DNA of 64,000 bases, taken from the NCBI GenBank assembly GCA_016710335.1, contig JADJXQ010000003.1:310001-374000 (forward strand), written 5' to 3'. Both the position numbers and the translations under genes were made by a program. Of this stretch, positions 48,622 to 57,441 are shown piece after piece (the stretch's first letter is position 1; each line of letters opens with the position of its first letter). Below the pieces are notes generated by a model. That model saw only the letters and a list, made by a program, of their open reading frames with translations, did not search any database and was not told the origin of the DNA. This DNA is from Rhodospirillales bacterium. GTDB lineage: Bacteria > Pseudomonadota > Alphaproteobacteria > Rhodospirillales > Defluviicoccaceae.

Positions 48622-49606
48622 ATGACGACGACTTCCAATCGCTACTGGCTCGGATTCGACCTCGGCGGCACCAAGATGCTGGCCGTGGTGTTCGACGACG
48701 ACCTCAAGCCGGTGGCGCGAAAGCGCAAGAAGACCAAGCCGCACGAGGGCGCGGAGATGGTGCTGCGGCGGATCGTCGAGGTTGTCCAGGAGGCCTTGAA
48801 CGAAGCCGGGGTTGCGGCGGAGGCGTTGGCCGGCATCGGCATCGGCTGCCCTGGTCCGCTCGACCTCGACCGCGGTGTCATTCTTGAACTGCCCAACTTC
48901 GGCTGGCGCGATGTGAGGCTCAAGTCGTTTCTGGAAGCCACTTTCCGGTGCGACGTCGTCGTGCTCAATGACGTCGACGCCGGCGTTTACGGGGAGTATC
49001 GATCCGGAGCGGCTCAAGGCGCGCGGTGCGTCGTCGGCGTCTTTCCGGGCACCGGCATCGGCGGGGGATGCGTCTACAACGGGGCGATTCTGCGCGGCGC
49101 CACGGGCTCCTGCATGGAGATCGGCCATATGCCGGCCGTGCCGGAGGGGCCGCTTTGCGGCTGCGGCCGGCGCGGCTGCCTGGAAGCCGTCGCCGGGCGG
49201 CTCGCGGTGGGCGGCGGCGGCGGCGGCGGCCTATCGCGGCGATGCTCCCAATCTTCTGCGCCAGACCGGCACCGACCTTAGCCGAATCCGCAGCCGCGCC
49301 CTCGCCGACGCCATCGCCGCAGGCGACAGCGTCGTGGAATCCATCGTGCGGGACGCGGCGCGCGCCGTCGGTCGGACGATGGCGGGGGTGGTGAACCTTC
49401 TGGTACCGGATGTGGTACTGCTCGGCGGCGGCATGGTAGAGGACATGCCGGAGTTGTGGAAAAGCGAGGTCGAGGCGAGCACACGACAAAGAGTCATGCC
49501 GTCGTTCGAACATAGCTTTACGGTGGTCACAGCGCGTCTGGCCGGCGATGCCTCGGTCACCGGCGCCGCCGCCTGGGCCCGCGAAGTGCTCACTGCCGTC
49601 GAATGA
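48622..49606 (+). pseudogene. ROK-family sugar kinase interrupted by a +1 frameshift
   Basis: ROK kinase (glucokinase/fructokinase type). The first part from ATG 48622 has the ATP site DLGGTK, DVDAGVYGEY, GTGIGGG and the zinc motif CGCGRRGCLEA, then runs out of frame. The continuation (AAAAAAAYRGDAPNLL ... WAREVLTAVE, stop at 49606) is in the next frame. The break is in the GGC repeat at 49208-49230: removing one G from GTGGGC restores LAV-Ala tract-YRGD and a 327-residue protein of normal length. Either a true inactivating mutation, a sequencing error in a GC-rich repeat, or slippage. Confidence 0.8.
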
Positions 49607-49715
49607 AACCGGATGCAGCGACACCGGGGTCGGGTTGCCGCCGGGTTCGGTCGCTGATAGGCTCGCACCCGGCACTTCAACGCAATCCAGCACCCTGAGG
49701 CGCGGCAGTTGCATC

Positions 49716-50192
49716 ATGGCGGGACTCACCCACATTGACCCTCAAGGCAACGCGGTCATGGTGGACGTCTCCGCCAAGGACGTGACGGAACGTAGCGCGA
49801 CCGCCGTGGTGTCCGTGCTGATGCAGCCGACGACGCTGGAGGTGATCGTGTCCGGGCGGGCGCGCAAAGGCGACGTCCTCGCCGTCGCTCAGATCGCCGG
49901 GATCATGGCTGCCAAGCGCACGCCGGAGTTGATTCCGCTCTGCCACCCTCTGGCGCTGGCCAGCGTGACGGTCGATTTGGCATGCGATGCGGCGCGCGCG
50001 GCGGTCGACATCACCGCGACCTGTAAGCTGACCGGCCGCACCGGGGTCGAGATGGAGGCGCTGACCGCGGCGTCGGTGGCGGCGCTCACCGTCTACGACA
50101 TGTGCAAGGCCCTCGACCGCGGCATGCGCATCAGCGACCTCCGCGTGGTGCACAAAAGCGGCGGAGCATCCGGAACTTTCCAGGCGGAGTGA
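49716..50192 (+). CDS. moaC: cyclic pyranopterin monophosphate synthase MoaC
   Basis: 158 residues from ATG at 49716. Second step of molybdenum cofactor synthesis. Motifs are MVDVSAKDVTERSA, PLCHPLAL and the C-terminal TGRTGVEMEALTAASVAALTVYDMCKALD. Followed at 19 bases by moeA, so both act on the same cofactor, which the CoxSM-type hydroxylase family also needs. Confidence 0.97.
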   Translation: MAGLTHIDPQGNAVMVDVSAKDVTERSATAVVSVLMQPTTLEVIVSGRARKGDVLAVAQIAGIMAAKRTPELIPLCHPLALASVTVDLACDAARAAVDITATCKLTGRTGVEMEALTAASVAALTVYDMCKALDRGMRISDLRVVHKSGGASGTFQAE

Positions 50193-50211
50193 ACGCAGCA
50201 GAGGATTGAGG

Positions 50212-51435
50212 ATGATTTCGGTCGCCGACGCCGTCGCCATGGTCACCGCCGGGATCGAGCCGCTACCGGCTGAGGTGGTCGGCATCGAACGCTGCCTTGG
50301 GCGGGTTCTGGCCGAGGATGTGGTGTCGCGGGTCAGCCAGCCGCCCGCCGCCGTCTCCTCCATGGACGGCTACGCCCTCCGTACCGGCGACGCGGCATCG
50401 GCCCCGGCAACGCTCCGCATCGTCGGCGAATCGGCGGCCGGGCGGTCGTTCCCGGGCAGACTGGGTGCCGGGGAGGCGGTGCGGATCTCGACGGGAGCAG
50501 TGCTGCCCGACGGGGCCGACGGCGTCGTCATCCAGGAGGTGTGCGAGCGCACCGGCGATGCTGTGACGATCCTCGAGCCGGCGGCGCCCGGCCGCTGGAT
50601 CCGCCCTGCGGGTCTGGATTTTCGGGCAGGCCAAGCGCTGATGCGGGCGGGCCGGCGGCTAACAGCCCGGGATCTCGGGCTTGCCGCCGCCATGAACGTG
50701 CCGTGGCTGAAGGTGCGAAGAATGCCGCGCGTCGCCATCCTCGCCACCGGCAATGAAGTGATCATGCCGGGCGATCCCCTGGGGCCCGACCAGATCGTCA
50801 GCTCCAACAGCATCGCCCTTTCTGCCACCGTGGCGGCATGGGGCGGTGACCCGGTCAATCTGGGCATCGCCGGCGATGACGAAGCGTCGCTCGAATCTCA
50901 CCTCGACGCCTGCCGGGGCGTCGATTTGCTGGTCACCATCGGCGGCGCATCGGTCGGCGACCATGACTTGGTCGGCGCGGTGTTGCGTCGGCGGGGCATG
51001 GACCTCCGCTTCTACAAGGTCGCCATGCGGCCGGGCAAACCTCTGATGTTCGGCCGGCTGGGCAATGTGCCCGTGCTCGGCCTGCCCGGCAATCCGGTTT
51101 CGGTCGGGGTGACCTCTGTCGTGGTCCTCAAACCGGCAATGGACGCCATGCTCGGGGTGTCGGACCGACGCGGCGCCGCGTCGGCGCTTCAGTCGGCAGT
51201 TCTCGGGCGCGATCTCGCCGCCAACGACGAACGGCAGGACTATCTCCGCGCTCGCCTTGCCCACGGCGACGGGGGCGAGCGGATCGCGATGCCGTTCGAG
51301 CGCCAAGACAGCGCCATGCTGGCGTTGCTCACCGAAGCCGACTGCCTGATAGTCCGCGCTCCCCATGCGCAGCCGGCGCGCGCCGGTGACCGGGCCGACA
51401 TCATCATGCTTGGTGACGGCGTTATCCGCGGCTGA
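50212..51435 (+). CDS. moeA: molybdopterin molybdotransferase MoeA
   Basis: 407 residues from ATG at 50212 (TTG at 50206 also in frame). Inserts molybdate into adenylated molybdopterin. Motifs: SSMDGYALR, ISTGAVLPDGAD, PRVAILATGNE, VTIGGASVGDHD and PGKPLMFGRLG with LPGNPVS. Full length. Confidence 0.97.
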   Translation: MISVADAVAMVTAGIEPLPAEVVGIERCLGRVLAEDVVSRVSQPPAAVSSMDGYALRTGDAASAPATLRIVGESAAGRSFPGRLGAGEAVRISTGAVLPDGADGVVIQEVCERTGDAVTILEPAAPGRWIRPAGLDFRAGQALMRAGRRLTARDLGLAAAMNVPWLKVRRMPRVAILATGNEVIMPGDPLGPDQIVSSNSIALSATVAAWGGDPVNLGIAGDDEASLESHLDACRGVDLLVTIGGASVGDHDLVGAVLRRRGMDLRFYKVAMRPGKPLMFGRLGNVPVLGLPGNPVSVGVTSVVVLKPAMDAMLGVSDRRGAASALQSAVLGRDLAANDERQDYLRARLAHGDGGERIAMPFERQDSAMLALLTEADCLIVRAPHAQPARAGDRADIIMLGDGVIRG

Positions 51436-51491
51436 CCGGTCGTCCTCACCCATAATTCTCGGCTTCGCCGCAAACAAGCCCCAAATGGGAC

Positions 51492-51520
51492 TTGACGCCG
51501 CGCCGGAACCAAAATAGAAC
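51492..51520 (+). promoter_or_regulatory. lexA promoter
   Basis: TTGACG at 51492-51497 and TAGAAC at 51515-51520 with a 17-base spacer. The -10 box is inside the first LexA box. Confidence 0.65.
51506..51520. promoter_or_regulatory. LexA (SOS) box 1, perfect GAAC-N7-GAAC
   Basis: GAAC-CAAAATA-GAAC, a perfect match to the alphaproteobacterial SOS box, overlapping the promoter -10. Confidence 0.85.
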
Positions 51521-51530
51521 TCGTCGTGAA

Positions 51531-51545
51531 GTTTTGCTTTTGTTC
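51531..51545. promoter_or_regulatory. LexA box 2, GTTT-N7-GTTC
   Basis: GTTT-TGCTTTT-GTTC, one mismatch from GTTC-N7-GTTC, ten bases after box 1 and in the opposite orientation. Confidence 0.6.
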
Positions 51546-51660
51546 CGTGCGGCTCCGCTCATGGTGTCGCGCATCGACGGGCGGAGTCTTCAGGTTGTGA
51601 CCGGCGGACTCAGGATCGGCCGGCGAACACGAATCGGGTGGTGTTGCGGGGAAAACGCTC

Positions 51661-52386
51661 ATGCTGACCAGGAAGCAATATGAACTGCTGGTTCTCGTCG
51701 ATCGACAACTCAAGGAGAACGGTATTTCTCCGTCTTTCGACGAAATGAAGGAGGCTTTGGGGCTGCGGTCCAAGTCGGGCATCCATCGCCTGATCACGGC
51801 GTTGGAGGAGCGGGGCTTCATCCGGCGGCTGCCGCATCGGGCCCGCGCCCTCGAGGTCATCCGCCTGCCGGAGAATGCGGCTTCGGCGTCTGGGCGCCCG
51901 CGCCGTCCGTCGGAGGCGTTCGCGCCCAACGTCATCAAGGCCGACTTCCGCCTGCCGGGGTCGCACGCGGCACCCGCCTCGCACGCCGTGCAGTTGCCGC
52001 TCTACGGTCGCATTGCCGCCGGCACTCCCATCGAGGCACTCCGGGATCAGTCGCGCCTTATCGACATTCCCTCCAGCATCATCGGCAAGGGCGACCACTA
52101 TGCCCTTGAAATCGATGGCGACTCGATGATCGAGGCTGGAATTCTCGATGGCGACATCGCCATCATCCAACAGGCCGACACCGCCGACAATGGCGAGATC
52201 GTCGTCGCGCAGGTCCATAACGAGAAGTTGGAGGAGTGGGAGGTCACCCTCAAGCGCTTCCGCCGCCGCGGCAAATCCGTCGCTCTCGAACCCGCCAACT
52301 CGGCGTTCGAAACGCGCATCTGCGGCCCTGACCAGGTCAAGGTGCAAGGCCGCTTGGTCGGCCTCTACCGCCGTTATGGTTCATAG
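51661..52386 (+). CDS. lexA: SOS repressor LexA
   Basis: 241 residues. N-terminal winged helix (ISPSFDEMKEALGLRSKSGIHRLI), linker, and S24 peptidase domain. The cleavage bond is Ala120-Gly121 (IAAGTP), catalytic Ser155 in DGDSMIEAGI and Lys198 in EVTLKRF. Represses DNA damage genes until RecA promotes self-cleavage. The long 115-base leader and two LexA boxes show autoregulation. Slightly longer than E. coli LexA because of the linker. Confidence 0.97.
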   Translation: MLTRKQYELLVLVDRQLKENGISPSFDEMKEALGLRSKSGIHRLITALEERGFIRRLPHRARALEVIRLPENAASASGRPRRPSEAFAPNVIKADFRLPGSHAAPASHAVQLPLYGRIAAGTPIEALRDQSRLIDIPSSIIGKGDHYALEIDGDSMIEAGILDGDIAIIQQADTADNGEIVVAQVHNEKLEEWEVTLKRFRRRGKSVALEPANSAFETRICGPDQVKVQGRLVGLYRRYGS

Positions 52387-52387
52387 C

Positions 52388-52403
52388 CGCAAGGAAATGC
52401 GGA
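52388..52403. terminator. weak hairpin between lexA and fhs
   Basis: CCGCA-AGGAAA-TGCGG just after the lexA stop, in the gap between two convergent genes. Short and without a T tract. Confidence 0.25.
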
Positions 52404-52474
52404 CGATTTGCCATGATCACACACGAAATGTTTGATCCACTGTCCCCTCTGGCACGATGGCGATGATCGGTCGG

Positions 52475-54208
52475 TCAGAACAGACCGAAGATCTCGCCGT
52501 CGGCATCGACGCCGATGGTGTTGGCCGAAGGAATGCGGGGCAACCCGGGCATGGTCATGATGTCGCCGCAGATGACTACCAGGAACTCGGCGCCGCCGGC
52601 GAGCCGCAGTTCGCGCACCGGCACGACATGGTTGCTGGGGGCGCCATGCAGGTTGGGGTCGGTGGAGAAGCTGTACTGGGTCTTGGCGATGCACACCGGA
52701 TAATGCCCGAAGCCGGCAGCCTGCAGCTCGGCGAACTGACTGCGGATCTTTTTGTCGGCGATGATGCCTTGCGCGCCGTAGATGCGCTGGGCGACGGTCC
52801 GCGTCTTGTCCCACAACGACATGGAGTCGTCGTAAAGCAGGCGGAGGTCGCCGGGCTGGTCATCGATGACGCGCACGACGGCGCGTGCCAGATCCTCGGC
52901 GCCCGCACTGCCCAGCGCCCAATGATCGGAGACGATGGCTTCGACGTCCAGCTCGGCGCACACTTGGCGAAGGAGATCCAGTTCGCCGGGGGTGTCGGAC
53001 GTGAAGCGGTTGATGGCGACGATGACGGGAAGACCGAAGCTGCGCATGTTCTCGACATGGCGGTTGAGGTTCTCGGAGCCCTTGACCAGAGCCGCCATGT
53101 TCTCCTTGGCGAGAGAGTCCCGCGCCACGCCGCCGTGCATCTTGAGCGCCCGGACGGTCGCCACCACCACCGCGATGTCCGGCTTCAGGCCCGACTTGCG
53201 GCACTTGATGTCGAGAAACTTCTCGGCGCCCAGATCAGCGCCGAAGCCCGCCTCGGTCACCACGTAGTCGGACAACTTGAGCGCCGCCTTGGTGGCCAGC
53301 ACCGAGTTGCAGCCGTGGGCGATGTTGCCGAAGGGGCCGCCGTGGACGAACGCTGGATTGTTCTCCAGCGTCTGTACCAAATTCGGCATGAGGGCGTCTT
53401 TGAGCAGCGCCGTCATCGCCCCGTGCGCCTCCAGATCGCGGGCGCGAACCGGATGACGGTCGAACGTCTGGCCGATGATGATGTTGCCGAGACGGCGCTG
53501 CAAGTCGTCGAGATCCTCCGCGAGGCAGAAGATCGCCATCACTTCCGAGGCGACGGTGATGTCGAAGCCGTCCGAACGCGGAAAGCCGTTGCTGACGCCA
53601 CCGAGGCTGCAGACCACTTCCCGGAGAGCCCGGTCGTTCATATCGACGACGCGCCGCCACGTTATGCGCCGCTCGTCGATCTTAAGGCTGTTGCCCCAAT
53701 AGATGTGGTTGTCGATCATCGCCGCGAGCAGGTTGTTGGCGGCGCCGATGGCATGGAAATCGCCGGTGAAGTGCAGGTTGATGTCACACATCGGCACAAC
53801 CTGCGCCAACCCGCCGCCGGCGGCGCCGCCCTTCATGCCGAAGCAGGGCCCGAGCGACGGCTCGCGGAGGCAGATCATGGCGTTCTTGCCGATGCGATTG
53901 AGGGCGTCGCCGAGGCCGACGGTGGTGGTGGTCTTGCCCTCGCCGGCCGGCGTCGGCGTCACCGCCGTGATCAGGATCAGGCGCCCGTCCGGCCGGTCAT
54001 GAAGGGACTTGATGAACTCGAGCGAGATCTTGGACTTGTAGTGACCGAACGGCTCGATGGCGTCCGTCGGAATACCGAGGCGGTCCTGCGCAAGATCCCA
54101 GATCCGACGCATAGCGGCGGCACGAGCGATATCGATGTCGCTCTGCGACATTTCGTGAAGATTTCTCGTGGCTCCATTCCCAGTGGGGCCATTGTCGCTC
54201 TGCGCCAT
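52475..54208 (-). CDS. fhs: formate-tetrahydrofolate ligase
   Basis: 577 residues from ATG at 54208 with GGAG upstream; ATG at 54151 (MSQSDIDIARAA) is a shorter option that fits the family N-terminus. ATP-dependent ligation of formate to THF, giving 10-formyl-THF for one-carbon metabolism. Nucleotide motif TPAGEGKTTTTVGLGDAL, plus LREPSLGPCFGMKGGAAGGG. Full length. Confidence 0.96.
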   Translation of the reverse strand: MAQSDNGPTGNGATRNLHEMSQSDIDIARAAAMRRIWDLAQDRLGIPTDAIEPFGHYKSKISLEFIKSLHDRPDGRLILITAVTPTPAGEGKTTTTVGLGDALNRIGKNAMICLREPSLGPCFGMKGGAAGGGLAQVVPMCDINLHFTGDFHAIGAANNLLAAMIDNHIYWGNSLKIDERRITWRRVVDMNDRALREVVCSLGGVSNGFPRSDGFDITVASEVMAIFCLAEDLDDLQRRLGNIIIGQTFDRHPVRARDLEAHGAMTALLKDALMPNLVQTLENNPAFVHGGPFGNIAHGCNSVLATKAALKLSDYVVTEAGFGADLGAEKFLDIKCRKSGLKPDIAVVVATVRALKMHGGVARDSLAKENMAALVKGSENLNRHVENMRSFGLPVIVAINRFTSDTPGELDLLRQVCAELDVEAIVSDHWALGSAGAEDLARAVVRVIDDQPGDLRLLYDDSMSLWDKTRTVAQRIYGAQGIIADKKIRSQFAELQAAGFGHYPVCIAKTQYSFSTDPNLHGAPSNHVVPVRELRLAGGAEFLVVICGDIMTMPGLPRIPSANTIGVDADGEIFGLF

Positions 54209-54389
54209 GCGCCGCTCCACCGTTTGTTTTCAACGAAGCTGCACAACCGGGGCAGGGCAGCGTACCGGCCGTTCTATCGCGCTTGTCGTGCAGGTTCCAT
54301 CGTTGAGGGCGACCCCTGTCCGGCCATGCAAAAATTCCCGCGCTCGCCAGGCGCGATCAGTAGCATGTTCCCGCGGTCGAACTGGCGCC

Positions 54390-54704
54390 GTAGCAGCGGC
54401 CCTGCACTATCGCACATACGAGGATCACTGGACACCTGTCCATCTGGACATCGTTGTCGACGACCTTGAAGCCGCGGCGGAGCGCGCCCTCGCCGCAGGT
54501 GCGAGGGCGTCGGGACCGGCTCGCGAGCGCAACTGGGGCCGATTCGCTCCGATGCGGGACCCGTTCGGCCATGGCTTCTGCTTGATCGAGTTCCGGGGGT
54601 CCGATTACGACTTGGCCGAGATTGTCACGAACGCGAGCCAATCAAGAAGCATTTTGAGCTTCGAGCGGCGGAAGCAGGAGACATCAACCGATTTCAAGGG
54701 ATGA
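54390..54704 (+). pseudogene. C-terminal remnant of a VOC/glyoxalase-family gene
   Basis: The segment HYRTYEDHWTPVHLDIVVDDLEAAAERALAAGARASG ... MRDPFGHGFCLIEF is the second half of a VOC fold. No first half or start codon with a ribosome site was found in any upstream frame, so it appears truncated at its 5' end, next to the fhs start region. Boundaries approximate. Confidence 0.6.
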
Positions 54705-54759
54705 CCTTCAGCGGAATTGAAACACGCGCCGATGGAGCGGTAGTGATAGGAGTGAAGGC

Positions 54760-55122
54760 ATGGGCAAGTATGTCGATGGGTTCGTGGTTCCGGTTCCCAA
54801 GGACAGCGTCGAGGCCTATCGCAAGTTGGCGGAGGCGGCTGGCAGGGTCTGGCGCGAATATGGCGCTTTGGCGTTTGTCGAGTGCGTTGCCGACGACGTG
54901 AAGGCCGGTGAGGTGACGTCGTTTCCGCAGGCGGTCAAGCTGAAGGCGGACGAGACGGTGGTGTTTTCCTGGATCGTGTTCGAGTCGCGCGAGCACCGCG
55001 ATCTAGTCAATGCGCAGGTCATGGACGATCCGCGCATCAAGGACAGCATGGACCCCCGCACCATGCCGTTCGACGCCAAGCGGATGTTCTGGGGCGGTTT
55101 CGACGTTCTGGTCGATTTGTAG
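54760..55122 (+). CDS. DUF1428 family protein (YbaA-like)
   Basis: 120 residues with the DUF1428 pattern: MGKYVDGFVVPVPK at the N-terminus, WREYGALAFVECVADDV, and MPFDAKRMFWGGFDVLVDL at the C-terminus. Ferredoxin-like fold, function unknown. Often near VOC and GST genes, as here; 14 bases before the GST gene. Confidence 0.9.
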   Translation: MGKYVDGFVVPVPKDSVEAYRKLAEAAGRVWREYGALAFVECVADDVKAGEVTSFPQAVKLKADETVVFSWIVFESREHRDLVNAQVMDDPRIKDSMDPRTMPFDAKRMFWGGFDVLVDL

Positions 55123-55136
55123 GGAGCCTTCGTATC

Positions 55137-55796
55137 ATGAGTGACGAACTCGTTTTCTACACCAACCCGATGTCGCGGGGCCGCATCGTCCGTTGGATGC
55201 TGGAGGAGGTCGGGCGTTCATACCGCACGGAGCTGCTCGAGTACGGAACGACGATGAAGGCGCCGGAATACCTCGCCCTCAACCCGATGGGCAAGGTGCC
55301 GACGCTCGTCCACGGGGACACGGTCATCACCGAGTGCGCCGCCATCTGCGCCTACCTGGCGGACGCCTTCCCGGAGGCAGAACTGGCGCCGCCCCCCGGC
55401 GATCGTCGGCGCGGGCCCTACTATCGCTGGCTGTTCTTTGCCGCCGGTCCGCTGGAGGCGGCCGTAACGAACCAGGCTTTCGGCTTCGAGCTGCCGGACG
55501 ACGACCGCAGCAAAGGAATGGCCGGTTACGGCTCTCTCGCGCGGGTCATCTCCACCCTGGAGTCGGTGTTGTCGGAGCGAGACTACGTCGCGGGCGAGCG
55601 CTTCAGCGCCGCCGACCTCTATCTCGGCGCCCACATCGGCTGGGGGATGGAGTTTGGCACGATCGAGGGGCGACCGGCGTTCGAGCGCTATTGGGAGCGG
55701 CTGCGCGACCGGCCGGCCGCCGCCCGAGCACGGGAGATCGACGATGCCTTGACGTCTGCTGAGCCGCAAGCGGCTGTGGAAGGTGGCGAAGCCTGA
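55137..55796 (+). CDS. glutathione S-transferase family protein
   Basis: 219 residues. N-terminal thioredoxin-like domain (ELVFYTNPMSRGRIVRWMLEEVG, NPMGKVPTLVHGDTVITECAAICAYLADAFP) with Ser in the SRGR position as likely catalytic residue, and helical C-terminal domain with FSAADLYLGAHIGWG. Conjugates or reduces electrophiles with glutathione; substrate unknown. Coupled to the DUF1428 gene. Confidence 0.93.
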   Translation: MSDELVFYTNPMSRGRIVRWMLEEVGRSYRTELLEYGTTMKAPEYLALNPMGKVPTLVHGDTVITECAAICAYLADAFPEAELAPPPGDRRRGPYYRWLFFAAGPLEAAVTNQAFGFELPDDDRSKGMAGYGSLARVISTLESVLSERDYVAGERFSAADLYLGAHIGWGMEFGTIEGRPAFERYWERLRDRPAAARAREIDDALTSAEPQAAVEGGEA

Positions 55797-56024
55797 CGAA
55801 CGAGGAGATGCGGCGATGAAATCCGGGTCCTGGGATTGAACAAGAACTGGGAGTGTTGGATGCCGGTCGTCTGAGGTCTCGCAAATTCGTGGTCGTACGG
55901 ACACTCCTTCACTGAAGTATCGTCGCGCGCCAGGCGGAATGGAACACGATATGCCGCGGCGGGTTGACTAGAGGCATGTTTTCCGCGCCGTGACGTGCAG
56001 GCGCAACACAATCCGGAGAACACC

Positions 56025-57404
56025 ATGCCGCGCCTGGTCATCGTTTCCAATCGTGTTGCGACACCGGCCAACCAACCGGCAGCCGGAGGCATGGCTGTCG
56101 CGCTCAAGGCAGCGTTGGAATCCAAACAAGGCCTGTGGTTCGGGTGGAGTGGCGACATCTGTGGCGACGACCAAGCCATGGAGGATACCAGGAAGGTTTA
56201 CGATGGCGACGGCGGCTACCGCACCGTCACCGTCGATCTGAGCGAGGCTCAGCACAGCGGGTACTACGAAGAGTTCGCCAACCGCAGCCTGTGGCCGCTG
56301 CTGCACAATCGCCTGGATCTTGTCAGTTACTCGCGGGCCGACTTCGCAACCTATCGCCAGGTCAACAGCCTGCTTTGCGAGTGTCTGGTGCCTGAGCTGC
56401 GCGGCGATGATCTCGTCTGGGTTCAGGACTATCATCTGACCCTCATCGGTCCTGAGCTGCGAAAGAGCGGAGTTACGTCCGCGCTGGGCTTTTTTCTGCA
56501 CACGCCGTTCCCGCCTGCCGACACGTTCCTGGCGCTGCCGTGTTGGCGGGAGATCATCGACGGCTTGCTGGCGTACGACGTGCTGGGATTCCAGACCGAA
56601 GACGATGTCCACAACTTTTCGGATCTCGTCGTGCGCAAGCTCGGCGGGCGCCAAGACGACGGGTGCCTGCAGGCCGGCGACCGGCGTTGCAGGGTCGCCG
56701 CCTTTCCCATCGGCATCGACACGGCGGCGTTTGCCGGCGTGGCTGCGGCGGCTGTCGAGCGCGGCGGCGCAGAACAATTCGCAGACTGGATCAACGACCA
56801 GAGCGTCATCATCGGCGTCGACCGGCTGGACTACAGCAAGGGCCTGGACCACCGGTTCAACGCGTTCGAAGCGTTCCTGGTAAACTCGCCCGACTACCAC
56901 GGCCGCGTCACCTTCCTGCAGATCGCCGCACCATCCCGCGAGGACGTCCCGGAATATGTCGACAAACGCGAAGAGCTGGAGGCGCTCGCGGGACACATCA
57001 ACGGACGCTTCACCGAACTCGACTGGGTGCCGCTTCGCTATATCAACAAGTCGCTCGATCAGGAGAGCCTGGCGGTCCTTTATCGCCTCAGTCGCGTCGG
57101 TCTGGTGACGCCCCTAAAGGACGGCATGAACATCGTCGCCAAGGAATTTGTGGCCGCCCAAAACCGTGACGATCCTGCTGTTCTCATCCTTTCGCAGTTT
57201 TCCGGCGCCGCTGCCGAGCTGCAGGAGGCGCTGATCGTCAATCCTTATGACGTGGCGGGCGTCGCGGACGCCATCAAGACCGCGCTGGAGATGCCGCTGG
57301 ACGAACGGCAACGGAGGCAGGACAGGCTGTTCCAGCGACTGACCAGCAACACCGTCCATGATTGGTGCAGCCGGTTCCTGGAGGCACTCGACGTCCGCCG
57401 TTAG
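56025..57404 (+). CDS. otsA: alpha,alpha-trehalose-phosphate synthase
   Basis: 459 residues from ATG at 56025 with GGAG at 56014. GT20 enzyme making trehalose-6-phosphate from UDP-glucose and glucose-6-phosphate, an osmo- and desiccation protectant route. Motifs: VSNRVA, VWVQDYHLTLIGPELR, FFLHTPFPP, VDRLDYSKGLDHR and LVTPLKDGMNIVAKEFVA. The phosphatase OtsB is not adjacent. Confidence 0.96.
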   Translation: MPRLVIVSNRVATPANQPAAGGMAVALKAALESKQGLWFGWSGDICGDDQAMEDTRKVYDGDGGYRTVTVDLSEAQHSGYYEEFANRSLWPLLHNRLDLVSYSRADFATYRQVNSLLCECLVPELRGDDLVWVQDYHLTLIGPELRKSGVTSALGFFLHTPFPPADTFLALPCWREIIDGLLAYDVLGFQTEDDVHNFSDLVVRKLGGRQDDGCLQAGDRRCRVAAFPIGIDTAAFAGVAAAAVERGGAEQFADWINDQSVIIGVDRLDYSKGLDHRFNAFEAFLVNSPDYHGRVTFLQIAAPSREDVPEYVDKREELEALAGHINGRFTELDWVPLRYINKSLDQESLAVLYRLSRVGLVTPLKDGMNIVAKEFVAAQNRDDPAVLILSQFSGAAAELQEALIVNPYDVAGVADAIKTALEMPLDERQRRQDRLFQRLTSNTVHDWCSRFLEALDVRR

Positions 57405-57406
57405 AG

Positions 57407-57441
57407 CGGGCGCCGACGCATGTGAGAGCAGCCGGCGCCCG
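57407..57441. terminator. bidirectional terminator hairpin
   Basis: Perfect nine-base-pair stem CGGGCGCCG (57407-57415)/CGGCGCCCG (57433-57441) with a 17-base loop, exactly filling the gap between the convergent otsA and dehydratase stops. Confidence 0.55.
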
